DNA of 13,521 nt from Calditrichia bacterium. GTDB lineage: Bacteria; Calditrichota; Calditrichia; Calditrichales; Calditrichaceae. The notes beneath the pieces are model-generated. The model was not told where the DNA came from. It was given only the letters and a program-made list of their open reading frames with translations, and did no database searches. Each line of letters begins with the position of its first letter. The first letter of the stretch is position 1. Location: the NCBI GenBank assembly GCA_027039465.1, contig JALWEA010000191.1:1-13521 (forward strand). The letters run 5' to 3'. A program made the translations under genes and the position numbers. Shown one piece after another: positions 6,798 to 13,521 of this stretch.

Positions 6798-8279
6798 ATG
6801 TTTATTCATCAGAAACAAAACCGAAACGCATTAAAAACATTTTTTTTCTTGTTGATTGTCGGTTTTATTTCTTTCAATGTGGTATACGGACAAGACCATT
6901 CGGTTAAAACCAATTCAGTGGCTACGGCGAGCCAAGTTGTGCGGAAAGCACCTTATTTGATTTTTAACGGAAATAGTGATGAAATGGTTGTGCTCTGGCA
7001 ACTAACAACAACCACAACTTGTACGATTGAATGGGGCACGGATACTAATTATTCGACGGGTTCGGCCACAACCAGCGAATACGGCTCGGATCATCAACAC
7101 AAATACGTTATTGATAATTTGGCGCCGCATACCAAATATTATTACAAAGTTACTGTGGGAAGTGAAAATTATTACGGTTCTTTTTATTCCGCGCCGCAGG
7201 CTTCTGCCACTCAAATGAAATTTATTGCCTACGGAGATACCCGCTCGCATCCCGAAGATCATGATAAAGTGGCTCAAGGCATTTTGGGCGAAGTGGATAG
7301 AGATCCCGAGTTTCAAAGTGTCATTATTTCTACCGGAGATCTCGTGTATGACGGGGACAGAGAATATTATTGGGATAGCGAATTTTTCAATCAGGATTAT
7401 GCAAATATCATCGAAATGTTGTCTAAATTCCCTTACTTGTCATGTCGCGGTAATCACGAAGTTGACGGAACGTTGTTCAAAAAATATTTTCCGTTACCCT
7501 TTGTGGATTCGTTTTATTGGTCGTTCGATTACGGCCCCGCCCATTTTGTCGTGGTTGATCAATACATAGATTACTCAACAGGATCGGATCAATATAATTG
7601 GATTGATAATGATCTTAATAGCAGTACAAAACCTTGGAAATTTATCTATTTGCACGAGCCCGGATGGTCTGCGGGCGGACATAGCAATAATGAGGATGTA
7701 CAGGATTACATTCAACCGCTCTGCGAAAAATATCATGTTCCGATTGTATTCGCAGGACATAACCATTATTATGCCAGAGCCGAAGTTAATAACGTCATGC
7801 ATATTACCACCGGCGGTGGCGGAGCTCCTTTGTATGATCCTGATCCTTCCTATCCGAATATTGTCACGGCAACAAAAGCGCATCATTATTGTAAAGTTGT
7901 TATTGATGATAACCGGTTGTATTTCAGCGCCTATGATGATGCGGGAGCAAAATTGGATAGTTTTATGGTGGAAAGGCATCCGTCAGATTTAACGTATGAT
8001 GATATGTTTGAACCGACACAATTTTCTTTAAAACAAAATTATCCGAATCCGTTTAATCCGCGTACATCAATTGAGTTTTCGATTGCAAAAAAAGCTTTTG
8101 TGAAATTAAAAGTTTACGATGTGCATGGCCAAGAAATTTCCACTTTAGTTTCTTCGCAACTAAATCCTGGTCGCTATAATTATTCCTGGGACGGAAGCAA
8201 TTATCCGAGCGGAATTTACTTTTATCGTTTGGAAGCGGGTGATTTCGTAAAAACAGGTAAAATGACTTTACTTAAATAA
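6798..8279 (+). CDS. Secreted purple-acid-phosphatase-like metallophosphoesterase with C-terminal sorting domain
   Basis: This is a 493-residue exported enzyme. The start at 6798 is chosen for its GGGAGG Shine-Dalgarno (6785-6790) and because a typical signal peptide follows (basic start, hydrophobic core at about 14-30, cleavage near GQ at 31-32). Residues about 49-134 form a fibronectin-III-like domain as in purple acid phosphatases. The catalytic domain (about 139-390) has the full metal-ligand set: D147 (GDTR), D181 and Y184 (GDLVY), N219-H220 (GNHE), H286, H321 and H323 (GHNH). It probably hydrolyses phosphate esters with a dinuclear metal centre. The C-terminal part (about 408-493) begins LKQNYPNPFNP and is a type-A/FlgD-like sorting domain, typical of type IX-like secretion or surface attachment. 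It is a single-gene unit between a sigma-54 promoter and a strong terminator. The natural substrate is not known. Confidence 0.9.
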   Translation: MFIHQKQNRNALKTFFFLLIVGFISFNVVYGQDHSVKTNSVATASQVVRKAPYLIFNGNSDEMVVLWQLTTTTTCTIEWGTDTNYSTGSATTSEYGSDHQHKYVIDNLAPHTKYYYKVTVGSENYYGSFYSAPQASATQMKFIAYGDTRSHPEDHDKVAQGILGEVDRDPEFQSVIISTGDLVYDGDREYYWDSEFFNQDYANIIEMLSKFPYLSCRGNHEVDGTLFKKYFPLPFVDSFYWSFDYGPAHFVVVDQYIDYSTGSDQYNWIDNDLNSSTKPWKFIYLHEPGWSAGGHSNNEDVQDYIQPLCEKYHVPIVFAGHNHYYARAEVNNVMHITTGGGGAPLYDPDPSYPNIVTATKAHHYCKVVIDDNRLYFSAYDDAGAKLDSFMVERHPSDLTYDDMFEPTQFSLKQNYPNPFNPRTSIEFSIAKKAFVKLKVYDVHGQEISTLVSSQLNPGRYNYSWDGSNYPSGIYFYRLEAGDFVKTGKMTLLK

Positions 8280-8297
8280 AATAAGCTTTTAACAAGT

Positions 8298-8340
8298 AAG
8301 AAATGGCTTCGTCTTTAACGGGCGAAGCCATTTCTTTTTT
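8298..8340 (+). terminator. Strong intrinsic terminator after the phosphatase gene
   Basis: The left arm 8298-8313 (core GAAATGGCTTCG) pairs with 8321-8336 (core CGAAGCCATTTC). The 12-bp core is perfect and is extended at both ends, with one T-G wobble near the 7-base loop. A T-run (8335-8340) follows. It lies 19 bases after the phosphatase stop. It separates that gene from the hydrogenase operon, so the operon needs its own promoter. Confidence 0.93.
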
Positions 8341-8500
8341 ATTATCATTCCTTTGAATTAATGGTTATTCCAATATCTGAGAATAATATTTTTTATTTTA
8401 CAAGAATTAAGAAAAATTTTATTTAAAGAACCAAATAGCATCCCTACTTAAATTCATTGAAAATAATCAAATATCTATTATTTATCTATTTAAAAAACTT

Positions 8501-8517
8501 CTGGCACAATATTTGTG
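8501..8517 (+). promoter_or_regulatory. Sigma-54-like promoter for the hydrogenase operon
   Basis: CTGGCAC-N5-TTGT has a perfect -24 element. The -12 element has GT (8515-8516) in place of GC at the standard spacing of 10 bases from GG (8503-8504). Predicted transcription starts near 8528, about 28 bases before the ATG at 8556. A perfect dyad, AATATTT-GTG-AAATATT (8508-8524), overlaps the -12 element. The one-base departure from the invariant GC lowers certainty, but a second near-consensus site placed just like the one at 6734-6750 supports it. Confidence 0.6.
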
Positions 8518-8555
8518 AAATATTTAACAGAGTAACTCAAAACGGGAATGAAATT

Positions 8556-9629
8556 ATGAACCGTCAAGCAAAAGATATTTCCGAAATGAAATGTTGCTTT
8601 TTCGATCAAAATACGACCAAGCAATTCATCGAATTTTTAATGAGCAAAGCCAAAGTAATTGCTCCGCATCGCAAAGGGGAAAAATCGTTTTCATTTCAGG
8701 AAACGCACAATCCGGAAGAGGTGGTACTGAATTACAACCGCACCATTCAACCGATCAAAAAATTCTTTATGCCTCCGAGAGAAACGCTGCTGGAATTTGA
8801 ATTAAACGGCAAGCCTAAAGTCAAAAAGCCCGAAATTAAAATCGAAGAGCGCATTTTCCTGGGTATTCATTCTTATGACATGAAAGCGATTCGTTTGCTG
8901 GATTTTAGTTTTGATCGCGATAAGCCGGAAGCCAATTATTTTTTGCGCAGGCAAAAGTCTGTTTTTATCGGAATTGCCTACGAACCGGATGAGTACCATT
9001 TTGCACAGGATTTGGGCATTGATGTTTACGATACCACAGGCTTTTCTTTGTTTATGGTTCCTGCGGAAAAAGGATTTCTGATTTTTGAAGTGGATGAAAC
9101 AGGCCACCGATATTTGCAGGAATTCGGTAAAGGTTTGCCGCTTGATGCGGAGCTGCAATACGAACGGCCGGAACCAACAAAGAAACTGAAAATGCATTAC
9201 AATCGTTTGCCGCAGATCTTCAGTCACGTGTACGATTCACCGGTTTGGAAAAAAGTGGCCGAACGTTGTTTGGGCTGCGGAACCTGTAATTTGGTCTGTT
9301 CAACCTGCTATTGTTTTGATGTTTTTGACGAAGTCAATCTCAATATTAAAGAGGGCACGCGTGAACGCACCTGGGACAGTTGTATGCTAAATCCTTTTGC
9401 GCAAGTTGCCGGAGGTGAAAATTTTCGTCCCACGCTCGATAGCCGCACGCGCCATCGTCTTTATCGCAAGTTCAAATATTTAACCGATTATTCAGGGGAA
9501 CTTCATTGTATCGGTTGCGGACGTTGTTCCTATTTCTGTCCGGCAAAAATCAGTCTGGTTGAAATAATTAATGAGTTAATCGAAGACTACAATCGGCAGC
9601 AACAACATGCGGCCGTAACGGTGTCATAA
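8556..9629 (+). CDS. hydB: Group 3b [NiFe]-hydrogenase (sulfhydrogenase) beta subunit, FeS electron-transfer protein
   Basis: This 357-residue cytosolic protein is related to anaerobic sulfite reductase subunit A. It carries electrons between the hydrogenase core and the flavin subunit. The C-terminal third holds two ferredoxin-like [4Fe-4S] motifs: C238-x2-C241-x2-C244-x3-C248, then C318-x2-C321-x2-C324-x3-C328-P. C251, C253 and C286 (WDSC) are further cysteines conserved in this family. The Pro usually following the fourth Cys of the first motif is Ser here. The frame is open back to 8457, but that extension is AT-rich, has no family features and contains the promoter, so the ATG at 8556 is preferred; the ATG at 8586 is an alternative. 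It is the first gene of hydB-hydG-hydD-hydA, the order known from Pyrococcus sulfhydrogenase. hydG follows after 16 bases. Confidence 0.92.
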   Translation: MNRQAKDISEMKCCFFDQNTTKQFIEFLMSKAKVIAPHRKGEKSFSFQETHNPEEVVLNYNRTIQPIKKFFMPPRETLLEFELNGKPKVKKPEIKIEERIFLGIHSYDMKAIRLLDFSFDRDKPEANYFLRRQKSVFIGIAYEPDEYHFAQDLGIDVYDTTGFSLFMVPAEKGFLIFEVDETGHRYLQEFGKGLPLDAELQYERPEPTKKLKMHYNRLPQIFSHVYDSPVWKKVAERCLGCGTCNLVCSTCYCFDVFDEVNLNIKEGTRERTWDSCMLNPFAQVAGGENFRPTLDSRTRHRLYRKFKYLTDYSGELHCIGCGRCSYFCPAKISLVEIINELIEDYNRQQQHAAVTVS

Positions 9630-9645
9630 ATAAAGGATTTTTCTT

Positions 9646-10485
9646 ATGGAAAACGTAGCTCGGGAAATCAAAGACCTTTATACGCCGGTCATTGCGACAA
9701 TTTCTTTGGTGGAACAACTAACTTTAAGTGAAAAGCGCTTTTGGATTAAATTGCCGCGCAATCAAAAGCTGAACCACCATCCCGGCCAATTTGTGGAAGT
9801 TTCCATTTTCGGATTTGGCGAGGCGCCGATTTCCATTAGTTCATCGCCCACGCGCGCACCAGGTTTTGAACTTACCGTCCGTCGTACCGGTCGTTTAACT
9901 GAAAAAATGCACCAATTGGGCGTCGGAAGTCAGATTGGCATTCGCGGGCCGTTCGGAAACGGCTTTGACGTGCAGCGTTTCAAAGGCAAAGATATGCTTT
10001 TTATTGCCGGGGGCATCGGCCTGGCGCCGTTGAAATCTTTAATTGAATACACACTAGACAAGCGCCATGATTTTAATCGGTTAATCATCCTTTATGGTGC
10101 CAAAAATCCGAGCGAGATTTTGTACCCTCAGGAAATTAATGAGTGGACATACAGAGATGATGTGGAAATGCATATCACCGTGGATCGTCCGGACGCCCAA
10201 TGGAAAGGCAATGTCGGTGTGATCACCACTTTGATCCCGCCTTTGGAATTGGATCTGGAAAATACCATTGCCACGGTCGTCGGGCCGCCGGTCATGTACA
10301 AATTTGTGCTCATGGCCTTAAAAGCCAAACGTTTACCGGATGTCAATATTTACATGTCACTCGAACGCAGAATGAAATGCGGTGTGGGCAAATGCGGTCA
10401 TTGCCAGATTAATGATTCTTATGTCTGTCAGGAAGGGCCGGTTTATCCTTATACGCGCATTAAAGAACTGAAGGAGGCGATATGA
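9646..10485 (+). CDS. hydG: Group 3b hydrogenase gamma subunit, FAD/[2Fe-2S] NAD(P)H oxidoreductase
   Basis: This 279-residue protein belongs to the ferredoxin-NADP reductase superfamily, close to AsrB and the dihydroorotate dehydrogenase electron-transfer subunit. It is the site where NAD(P)H meets the complex. The FAD-binding barrel spans about 12-108, with PGQFV (46-50), PISISSSP (61-68) and GPFGNGF (101-107). The nucleotide-binding domain opens with AGGIGLAPL (121-129). Near the C-terminus C245-x4-C250-x2-C253-x7-C261 is the [2Fe-2S] site of this family. Preference for NADPH or NADH cannot be decided by eye. An AAGGA Shine-Dalgarno precedes the ATG. The stop overlaps the hydD start by ATGA (10482-10485), so translation is likely coupled. 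Confidence 0.92.
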   Translation: MENVAREIKDLYTPVIATISLVEQLTLSEKRFWIKLPRNQKLNHHPGQFVEVSIFGFGEAPISISSSPTRAPGFELTVRRTGRLTEKMHQLGVGSQIGIRGPFGNGFDVQRFKGKDMLFIAGGIGLAPLKSLIEYTLDKRHDFNRLIILYGAKNPSEILYPQEINEWTYRDDVEMHITVDRPDAQWKGNVGVITTLIPPLELDLENTIATVVGPPVMYKFVLMALKAKRLPDVNIYMSLERRMKCGVGKCGHCQINDSYVCQEGPVYPYTRIKELKEAI

Positions 10486-11258
10486 GCGCCCGTAAAAAAT
10501 CACAGAAACCGAAAGTTGCATTCTTCGATTTTACCGGTTGCGAGGGATGCCAGCTCAATAAATTAAATCTAGAGAACGATCTGCTCGGCATTTTGGAATT
10601 GATCGATTTGGTCGAATTCCGTGAGGCCATGGACGATAAGGCCGAGGAATATGATATTGCGTTTATTGAAGGCAGCATCACGACGCCATCCTGCGTGGAG
10701 CGCATTTACGACATTCGTCGTCGTACCAAAATTTTAGTAGCTTTAGGACAGTGTGCCGTTAGCGGCGGCATTAATGCCATGAAAAATAATTACCCGTTGG
10801 CACAGGTACAGGAAGAAGTTTACGGCAAGGATAAATATCTGTTTCCTTCCATGCCTGCCATGCCGGTGCGCGCCTTTGTTCAGGTGGACTATGAAGTACG
10901 CGGTTGCCCGATGAGTATGCCGGAATTTTTGCATGTGTTAAAGTCCTTGGTTTTGGGTCGCAAGCCGGAAATTAAGGACTACGCTGTTTGTGTGGAATGC
11001 AAATTGAAGGAAAACGAATGCGTGCTGGAAAAGGGCATGTTCTGCCTCGGGCCGATTACCCGCGCCGGGTGTGATGCGATATGTCCGAGCAACGGCCAAT
11101 ATTGCACCGGCTGCCGCGGATTGGTTTCTAACATGAATAAAAACGGCGCCATCGAAATGCTGAAACAGCACGGTTTTTCCGTTGAAGAAGCGATTAAACG
11201 CATGGCAATGTTCAATACCAATGAATTAGTCAAAGAAGCGAACTGGGGGAACCGATGA
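10482..11258 (+). CDS. hydD: Group 3b [NiFe]-hydrogenase delta (small) subunit
   Basis: This 258-residue small subunit passes electrons from the NiFe site through three FeS clusters. The proximal-cluster cysteines are visible as C20-x2-C23 (TGCEGCQ), C91 (LGQCA) and C142 (RGCPM). The C-terminal half has eight more cysteines (C170, C173, C180, C188, C197, C201, C208, C211), enough for two further [4Fe-4S] clusters. There is no twin-arginine signal or membrane anchor, so the enzyme is cytosolic, unlike group 1 uptake hydrogenases. The GGAGG in the end of hydG serves as Shine-Dalgarno. It overlaps both hydG and hydA by ATGA. Confidence 0.94.
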   Translation: MSARKKSQKPKVAFFDFTGCEGCQLNKLNLENDLLGILELIDLVEFREAMDDKAEEYDIAFIEGSITTPSCVERIYDIRRRTKILVALGQCAVSGGINAMKNNYPLAQVQEEVYGKDKYLFPSMPAMPVRAFVQVDYEVRGCPMSMPEFLHVLKSLVLGRKPEIKDYAVCVECKLKENECVLEKGMFCLGPITRAGCDAICPSNGQYCTGCRGLVSNMNKNGAIEMLKQHGFSVEEAIKRMAMFNTNELVKEANWGNR

Positions 11259-12559
11259 GCAGGAATTTGTCGATAAACGTACATCATATTACGCGTGTCG
11301 AAGGGCATGGCAATATCGTGGTGGATGTTAAAAACGGTGTTTTAAAACGCGCCTATTTAAACATTGTGGAACCGCCGCGATTTTTCGAAGCCATGCTCAA
11401 GGGACGCAATTTTCACGAAGCGGCCATCATTACCTCCCGTATTTGCGGAATTTGCTCATTGGGACATCAAATGACCTCATTAAAAGCTACGGAGGCGGCG
11501 CTTGGTTTGGAAGTTTCGGAGCAGACGATTGCTCTGCGTAAACTTTTGGTGCATGGTGCCACTTTCCAAAGTAATGTGTTGCACGCTTTGTTTTTGGCCA
11601 CGCCCGATTTCTTAAATGTCGGATCGGTTTTTCCTTTGGTGCACACGCACAAAGATGTGGTTTTGGCGGCCTTGCGTTTAAAACATTTGGCCAATGAAAT
11701 CGGAAACCTGATCAGTGGTCGGGCTGTGCATCCCATCAGTATTGTGCCTGGCGGATTCACCAAGCTGCCCTCGGAAAAGGATTTGCTTTACTTGCGGGAA
11801 AAATTACTAAACGAAGGAATGAAAGATGCCCTGTTTACCATCGATATTTTGGCTACACTAACCGATCAAATTCCGGATTTCTATCGGGAAACCGAGTACA
11901 TCAGTTTAAGCAACGATTACGAATACGCGTTGTACGACGGGCTGATTTGCTCTTCGGATGCCGGGCTTTTTCCCGTGGAAGAATACGAATCGGTGACCAA
12001 TGAATTCATCGTCCCGCATTCCACCAGTAAGCATGCCAAATTCAATCGCAGCTCGTACATGGTGGGCGCTCTGGCGCGCTTTAACAATAATTACAAATTC
12101 CTGAAACCCAAAGCTCGGGAAGTAGCGGATAAACTTGGTTTGAAAGCACCCAATTACAATCCGTATATGAATACCGTGGCCCAATTGGTCGAAGTGGTGC
12201 ACTGTATTGAAGACAGCATCGAATTGATTGATACACTCCTGGACAAAGGGATTAAGAACGAAAAACCCAATCAGGAGCCGACGCGTTACGGACGCGGCAT
12301 CGCGGCTACGGAAGTACCGCGGGGCATTCTGTTCCACGATTACACCTACAATCGAAAAGGGCAAATTGAAAAAGCCAATTGCATTATTCCGACCGGTCAG
12401 AATTTGGCTAATATTGACGAGGACATGCGCAAATTGGTGCCCGAAATAATCAACGAGCCAAAGGATGAAATCACTAAAAAACTGGAAATGCTGGTTCGGG
12501 CTTATGACCCGTGCATTTCCTGCTCCGTCCATTTGTTGGACGTAAAGTTTGAAGAGTAA
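11255..12559 (+). CDS. hydA: Group 3b [NiFe]-hydrogenase alpha (large, catalytic) subunit
   Basis: This 434-residue catalytic subunit binds the NiFe(CN)2CO centre. The N-terminal motif is RVEGHG (14-19). The first ligand pair is C64-x2-C67 in RICGICSLGH. The second pair is C420-x2-C423 in DPCISCSVH, near the C-terminus. After H426 there is an eight-residue tail (LLDVKFEE) that a maturation protease should remove once nickel is inserted; the protease is the next gene. Length and motif spacing fit group 3b. The enzyme interconverts H2 with protons and NAD(P)H. Related sulfhydrogenases also reduce polysulfide, so that activity is possible but not shown by sequence. It overlaps hydD by ATGA and is 3 bases from the next gene. 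Confidence 0.95.
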   Translation: MSRNLSINVHHITRVEGHGNIVVDVKNGVLKRAYLNIVEPPRFFEAMLKGRNFHEAAIITSRICGICSLGHQMTSLKATEAALGLEVSEQTIALRKLLVHGATFQSNVLHALFLATPDFLNVGSVFPLVHTHKDVVLAALRLKHLANEIGNLISGRAVHPISIVPGGFTKLPSEKDLLYLREKLLNEGMKDALFTIDILATLTDQIPDFYRETEYISLSNDYEYALYDGLICSSDAGLFPVEEYESVTNEFIVPHSTSKHAKFNRSSYMVGALARFNNNYKFLKPKAREVADKLGLKAPNYNPYMNTVAQLVEVVHCIEDSIELIDTLLDKGIKNEKPNQEPTRYGRGIAATEVPRGILFHDYTYNRKGQIEKANCIIPTGQNLANIDEDMRKLVPEIINEPKDEITKKLEMLVRAYDPCISCSVHLLDVKFEE

Positions 12560-12562
12560 CCT

Positions 12563-13033
12563 ATGGTGAATGTAATTGCCTTGGGAAATATATTGCGCGG
12601 CGATGACGGTATCGGGCCTTTGGTTTTGAAGCGATTGCAGGCGCATCCTGCGGCAAAAGAAATGAATTTGGTGGATGCCGGTAGCGATGCTTTTTTGATT
12701 TTGGAATACTTAAACGGCACCAATGCCAATATTGTGGTTGACTGCGCCAATATGGGATTGTCACCCGGTAGTGTGAGACGTTTTCGCATGGACAGTAATA
12801 TTCTATCCGAAGTGGATGCTATGATTTCATTACACGGGTTTAGTTTTGCCGAAATTTATAAGATGGCGGATAATTTAGGGCCCATAGCACCGGTTACACT
12901 GATCGGTATTCAACCCGAAACACTCGAATTCGGACAGAAGCTATCTCCGATGGTAGAACGGGCCATTCCGCAAATTTTGGATTTGATCATAAAGGAGGCA
13001 CAATATTATGCCAAAGAAAATTTTGATCATTGA
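12563..13033 (+). CDS. [NiFe]-hydrogenase maturation endopeptidase (HycI/HybD family)
   Basis: This 156-residue peptidase of family M52 cuts the C-terminal tail of the hydrogenase large subunit after nickel loading. It opens with the family motif GNILRGDDGIG (8-18). The three nickel-sensing ligands known from HybD correspond to D15, D60 (VVDCA) and H91 (SLHGF). The second half includes GIQPETLEFG, also typical. Size is normal. Its position 3 bases after hydA points to HydA as substrate. The last 26 bases overlap the following response-regulator gene in another frame. No other hyp maturation gene is present, so those must be elsewhere. Confidence 0.92.
   Translation: MVNVIALGNILRGDDGIGPLVLKRLQAHPAAKEMNLVDAGSDAFLILEYLNGTNANIVVDCANMGLSPGSVRRFRMDSNILSEVDAMISLHGFSFAEIYKMADNLGPIAPVTLIGIQPETLEFGQKLSPMVERAIPQILDLIIKEAQYYAKENFDH
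12991..12998 (+). promoter_or_regulatory. Strong Shine-Dalgarno for the response regulator inside the protease gene
   Basis: AAAGGAGG is a near-perfect anti-16S match, 9 bases before the ATG at 13008. It lies within the protease coding sequence. It fixes the response-regulator start and suggests translation at a higher rate than its neighbours. Confidence 0.85.
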
Positions 13034-13394
13034 TGACGATATCGATTTGGTAGAAGCCATGCGTTTGACTTTGGAGGGAGCCGGATTCGAAGTGATTGAT
13101 GCACAGGACGGTGCGGTAGGCCTAAGTTTGGCAAAAAGAGAAAATCCGGATTTGATTTTGCTGGATGTCATGATGGGCACGCAGGATGAAGGGTTTCACG
13201 TGGCCTACCAAATTCGGCAAGATGAAGCTCTGCACGATATCCCCATCATCATGTTAACAGCTGTTGGGCAGGAAACCGGTTTCCATTTTGATAAGGAAAA
13301 AGACGAAGATTTTTTACCGGTGGAAGAATTTCTTGAAAAACCCGTCGCGCCGGATCGACTGATTGAAACGGTAAAAAAGCACTTAGGCATGTAG
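13008..13394 (+). CDS. Single-domain response regulator (CheY-like receiver) of the hydrogenase operon
   Basis: This 128-residue protein consists of one receiver domain with no output domain. The acidic cluster is D9-D10-D11, the phospho-acceptor D53 (LLDVMM), the switch Thr T84 (MLTAV) and the conserved lysine K111 (EKP), so phosphorylation should work. Between T84 and K111 it has 26 residues, about five more than in CheY; the stretch is acidic (DKEKDEDF, 95-102). It is the last gene of the hydrogenase operon, overlaps the protease by 26 bases and is followed by a terminator. No histidine kinase is adjacent: the one at 2416-3765 is 9 kb away on the other strand. It could sense redox or H2 status through a distant kinase, or act by binding a partner protein. 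Its role in the operon is unknown. Confidence 0.9.
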   Translation: MPKKILIIDDDIDLVEAMRLTLEGAGFEVIDAQDGAVGLSLAKRENPDLILLDVMMGTQDEGFHVAYQIRQDEALHDIPIIMLTAVGQETGFHFDKEKDEDFLPVEEFLEKPVAPDRLIETVKKHLGM

Positions 13395-13425
13395 CCCTTT
13401 CCCCCATAATGAATCATAGATAACG

Positions 13426-13464
13426 GCGGCGTGTTTAAATTTTGGAATGCACGCCGCTTTTTTT
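13426..13464 (+). terminator. Intrinsic terminator of the hydrogenase operon
   Basis: GCGGCGTG (13426-13433) and CACGCCGC (13450-13457) form a perfect 8-bp GC-rich stem with a 16-base loop. Seven T follow (13458-13464). It lies 32 bases after the response-regulator stop. No gene is visible from here to the window end. Confidence 0.9.
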
Positions 13465-13521
13465 CTTGGCCACCGATAACTCCGAAGGACGCCGAATTTT
13501 TTGTATTAGGAAAAAATAAAA

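Noticed and set aside
7002..7979. Several open frames of about 100-130 codons overlapping the phosphatase on both strands
   Set aside because: They have low-complexity, Ile/Arg-rich composition, no ribosome sites, and fully overlap a confidently identified gene.
8457..8555. N-terminal extension of hydB that looks like a hydrophobic leader
   Set aside because: It is AT-rich, has no family similarity and contains the -24/-12 promoter and predicted transcription start. The ATG at 8556 gives the expected family length.
11906..12646. 246-codon open frame antisense to hydA
   Set aside because: The coding sense strand is unambiguously hydA with all NiFe ligands. The antisense frame has no recognisable domain and is a by-product of codon bias.
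2416..13394. Cognate pair made of the histidine kinase and the hydrogenase-operon response regulator
   Set aside because: They are 9 kb apart on opposite strands with unrelated genes between; nothing in the sequence links them.
1..13521. tRNA or rRNA genes, transposases, toxin-antitoxin or defence modules
   Set aside because: I looked for tRNA-like GGTTCGAATCC arms, rRNA core sequences and typical motifs and found none.

Overview
The window looks like chromosomal DNA from an anaerobic, moderately AT-rich member of the FCB-type bacteria. The most likely group is Calditrichota or a near relative such as Ignavibacteria or KSB1. This rests on three things: an exported enzyme with a C-terminal sorting domain beginning QNYPNPFNP, a Ser/Thr kinase carrying several PEGA repeats, and a cytosolic group 3b [NiFe]-hydrogenase. 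The taxonomic call is inference from family content, not a match to a known genome.

Layout. Positions 1-390 carry no gene. They hold two near-identical copies of a 46-bp purine-rich repeat (36 bp of it with one mismatch), which bracket three compact hairpins. Positions 391-6408 are all on the minus strand: a FemAB/BioF2-type acetyltransferase, a stand-alone double-ACT protein, a six-TM histidine kinase just upstream of it (probably one operon), and a 778-residue membrane Ser/Thr kinase with five PEGA-like repeats. From 6735 onward everything is on the plus strand: a secreted purple-acid-phosphatase-like enzyme ending at a strong terminator (8298-8340), then a tightly packed operon hydB-hydG-hydD-hydA, a hydrogenase maturation protease and a single-domain response regulator, closed by a second terminator (13426-13464).

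How it works together. HydD (small, FeS) and HydA (large, NiFe) form the hydrogenase module. HydB (FeS) and HydG (FAD, [2Fe-2S], NAD(P)H) form the diaphorase-like module, giving a soluble enzyme that exchanges electrons between H2 and NAD(P)H and may also reduce polysulfide. The protease trims the HydA tail after nickel insertion. The hyp genes for the metal cofactor are not in the window. The response regulator has no output domain, and its partner kinase is not evident.

Main points for a second look. (1) Both plus-strand transcription units are preceded by sigma-54-type -24/-12 promoters: a textbook one before the phosphatase (TTGGCAC-N5-TTGCT) and a one-base variant before hydB (CTGGCAC-N5-TTGT). 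They also settle the true start codons. (2) Each of these promoters lies inside an inverted repeat. (3) The hydrogenase operon ends in a response regulator with a short acidic insertion before its conserved lysine; it overlaps the protease gene by 26 nt and has its own strong Shine-Dalgarno. (4) The left-edge repeat/hairpin cassette looks like a dispersed intergenic element. I see no tRNA, rRNA, CRISPR array, transposase or clearly unknown defence system.
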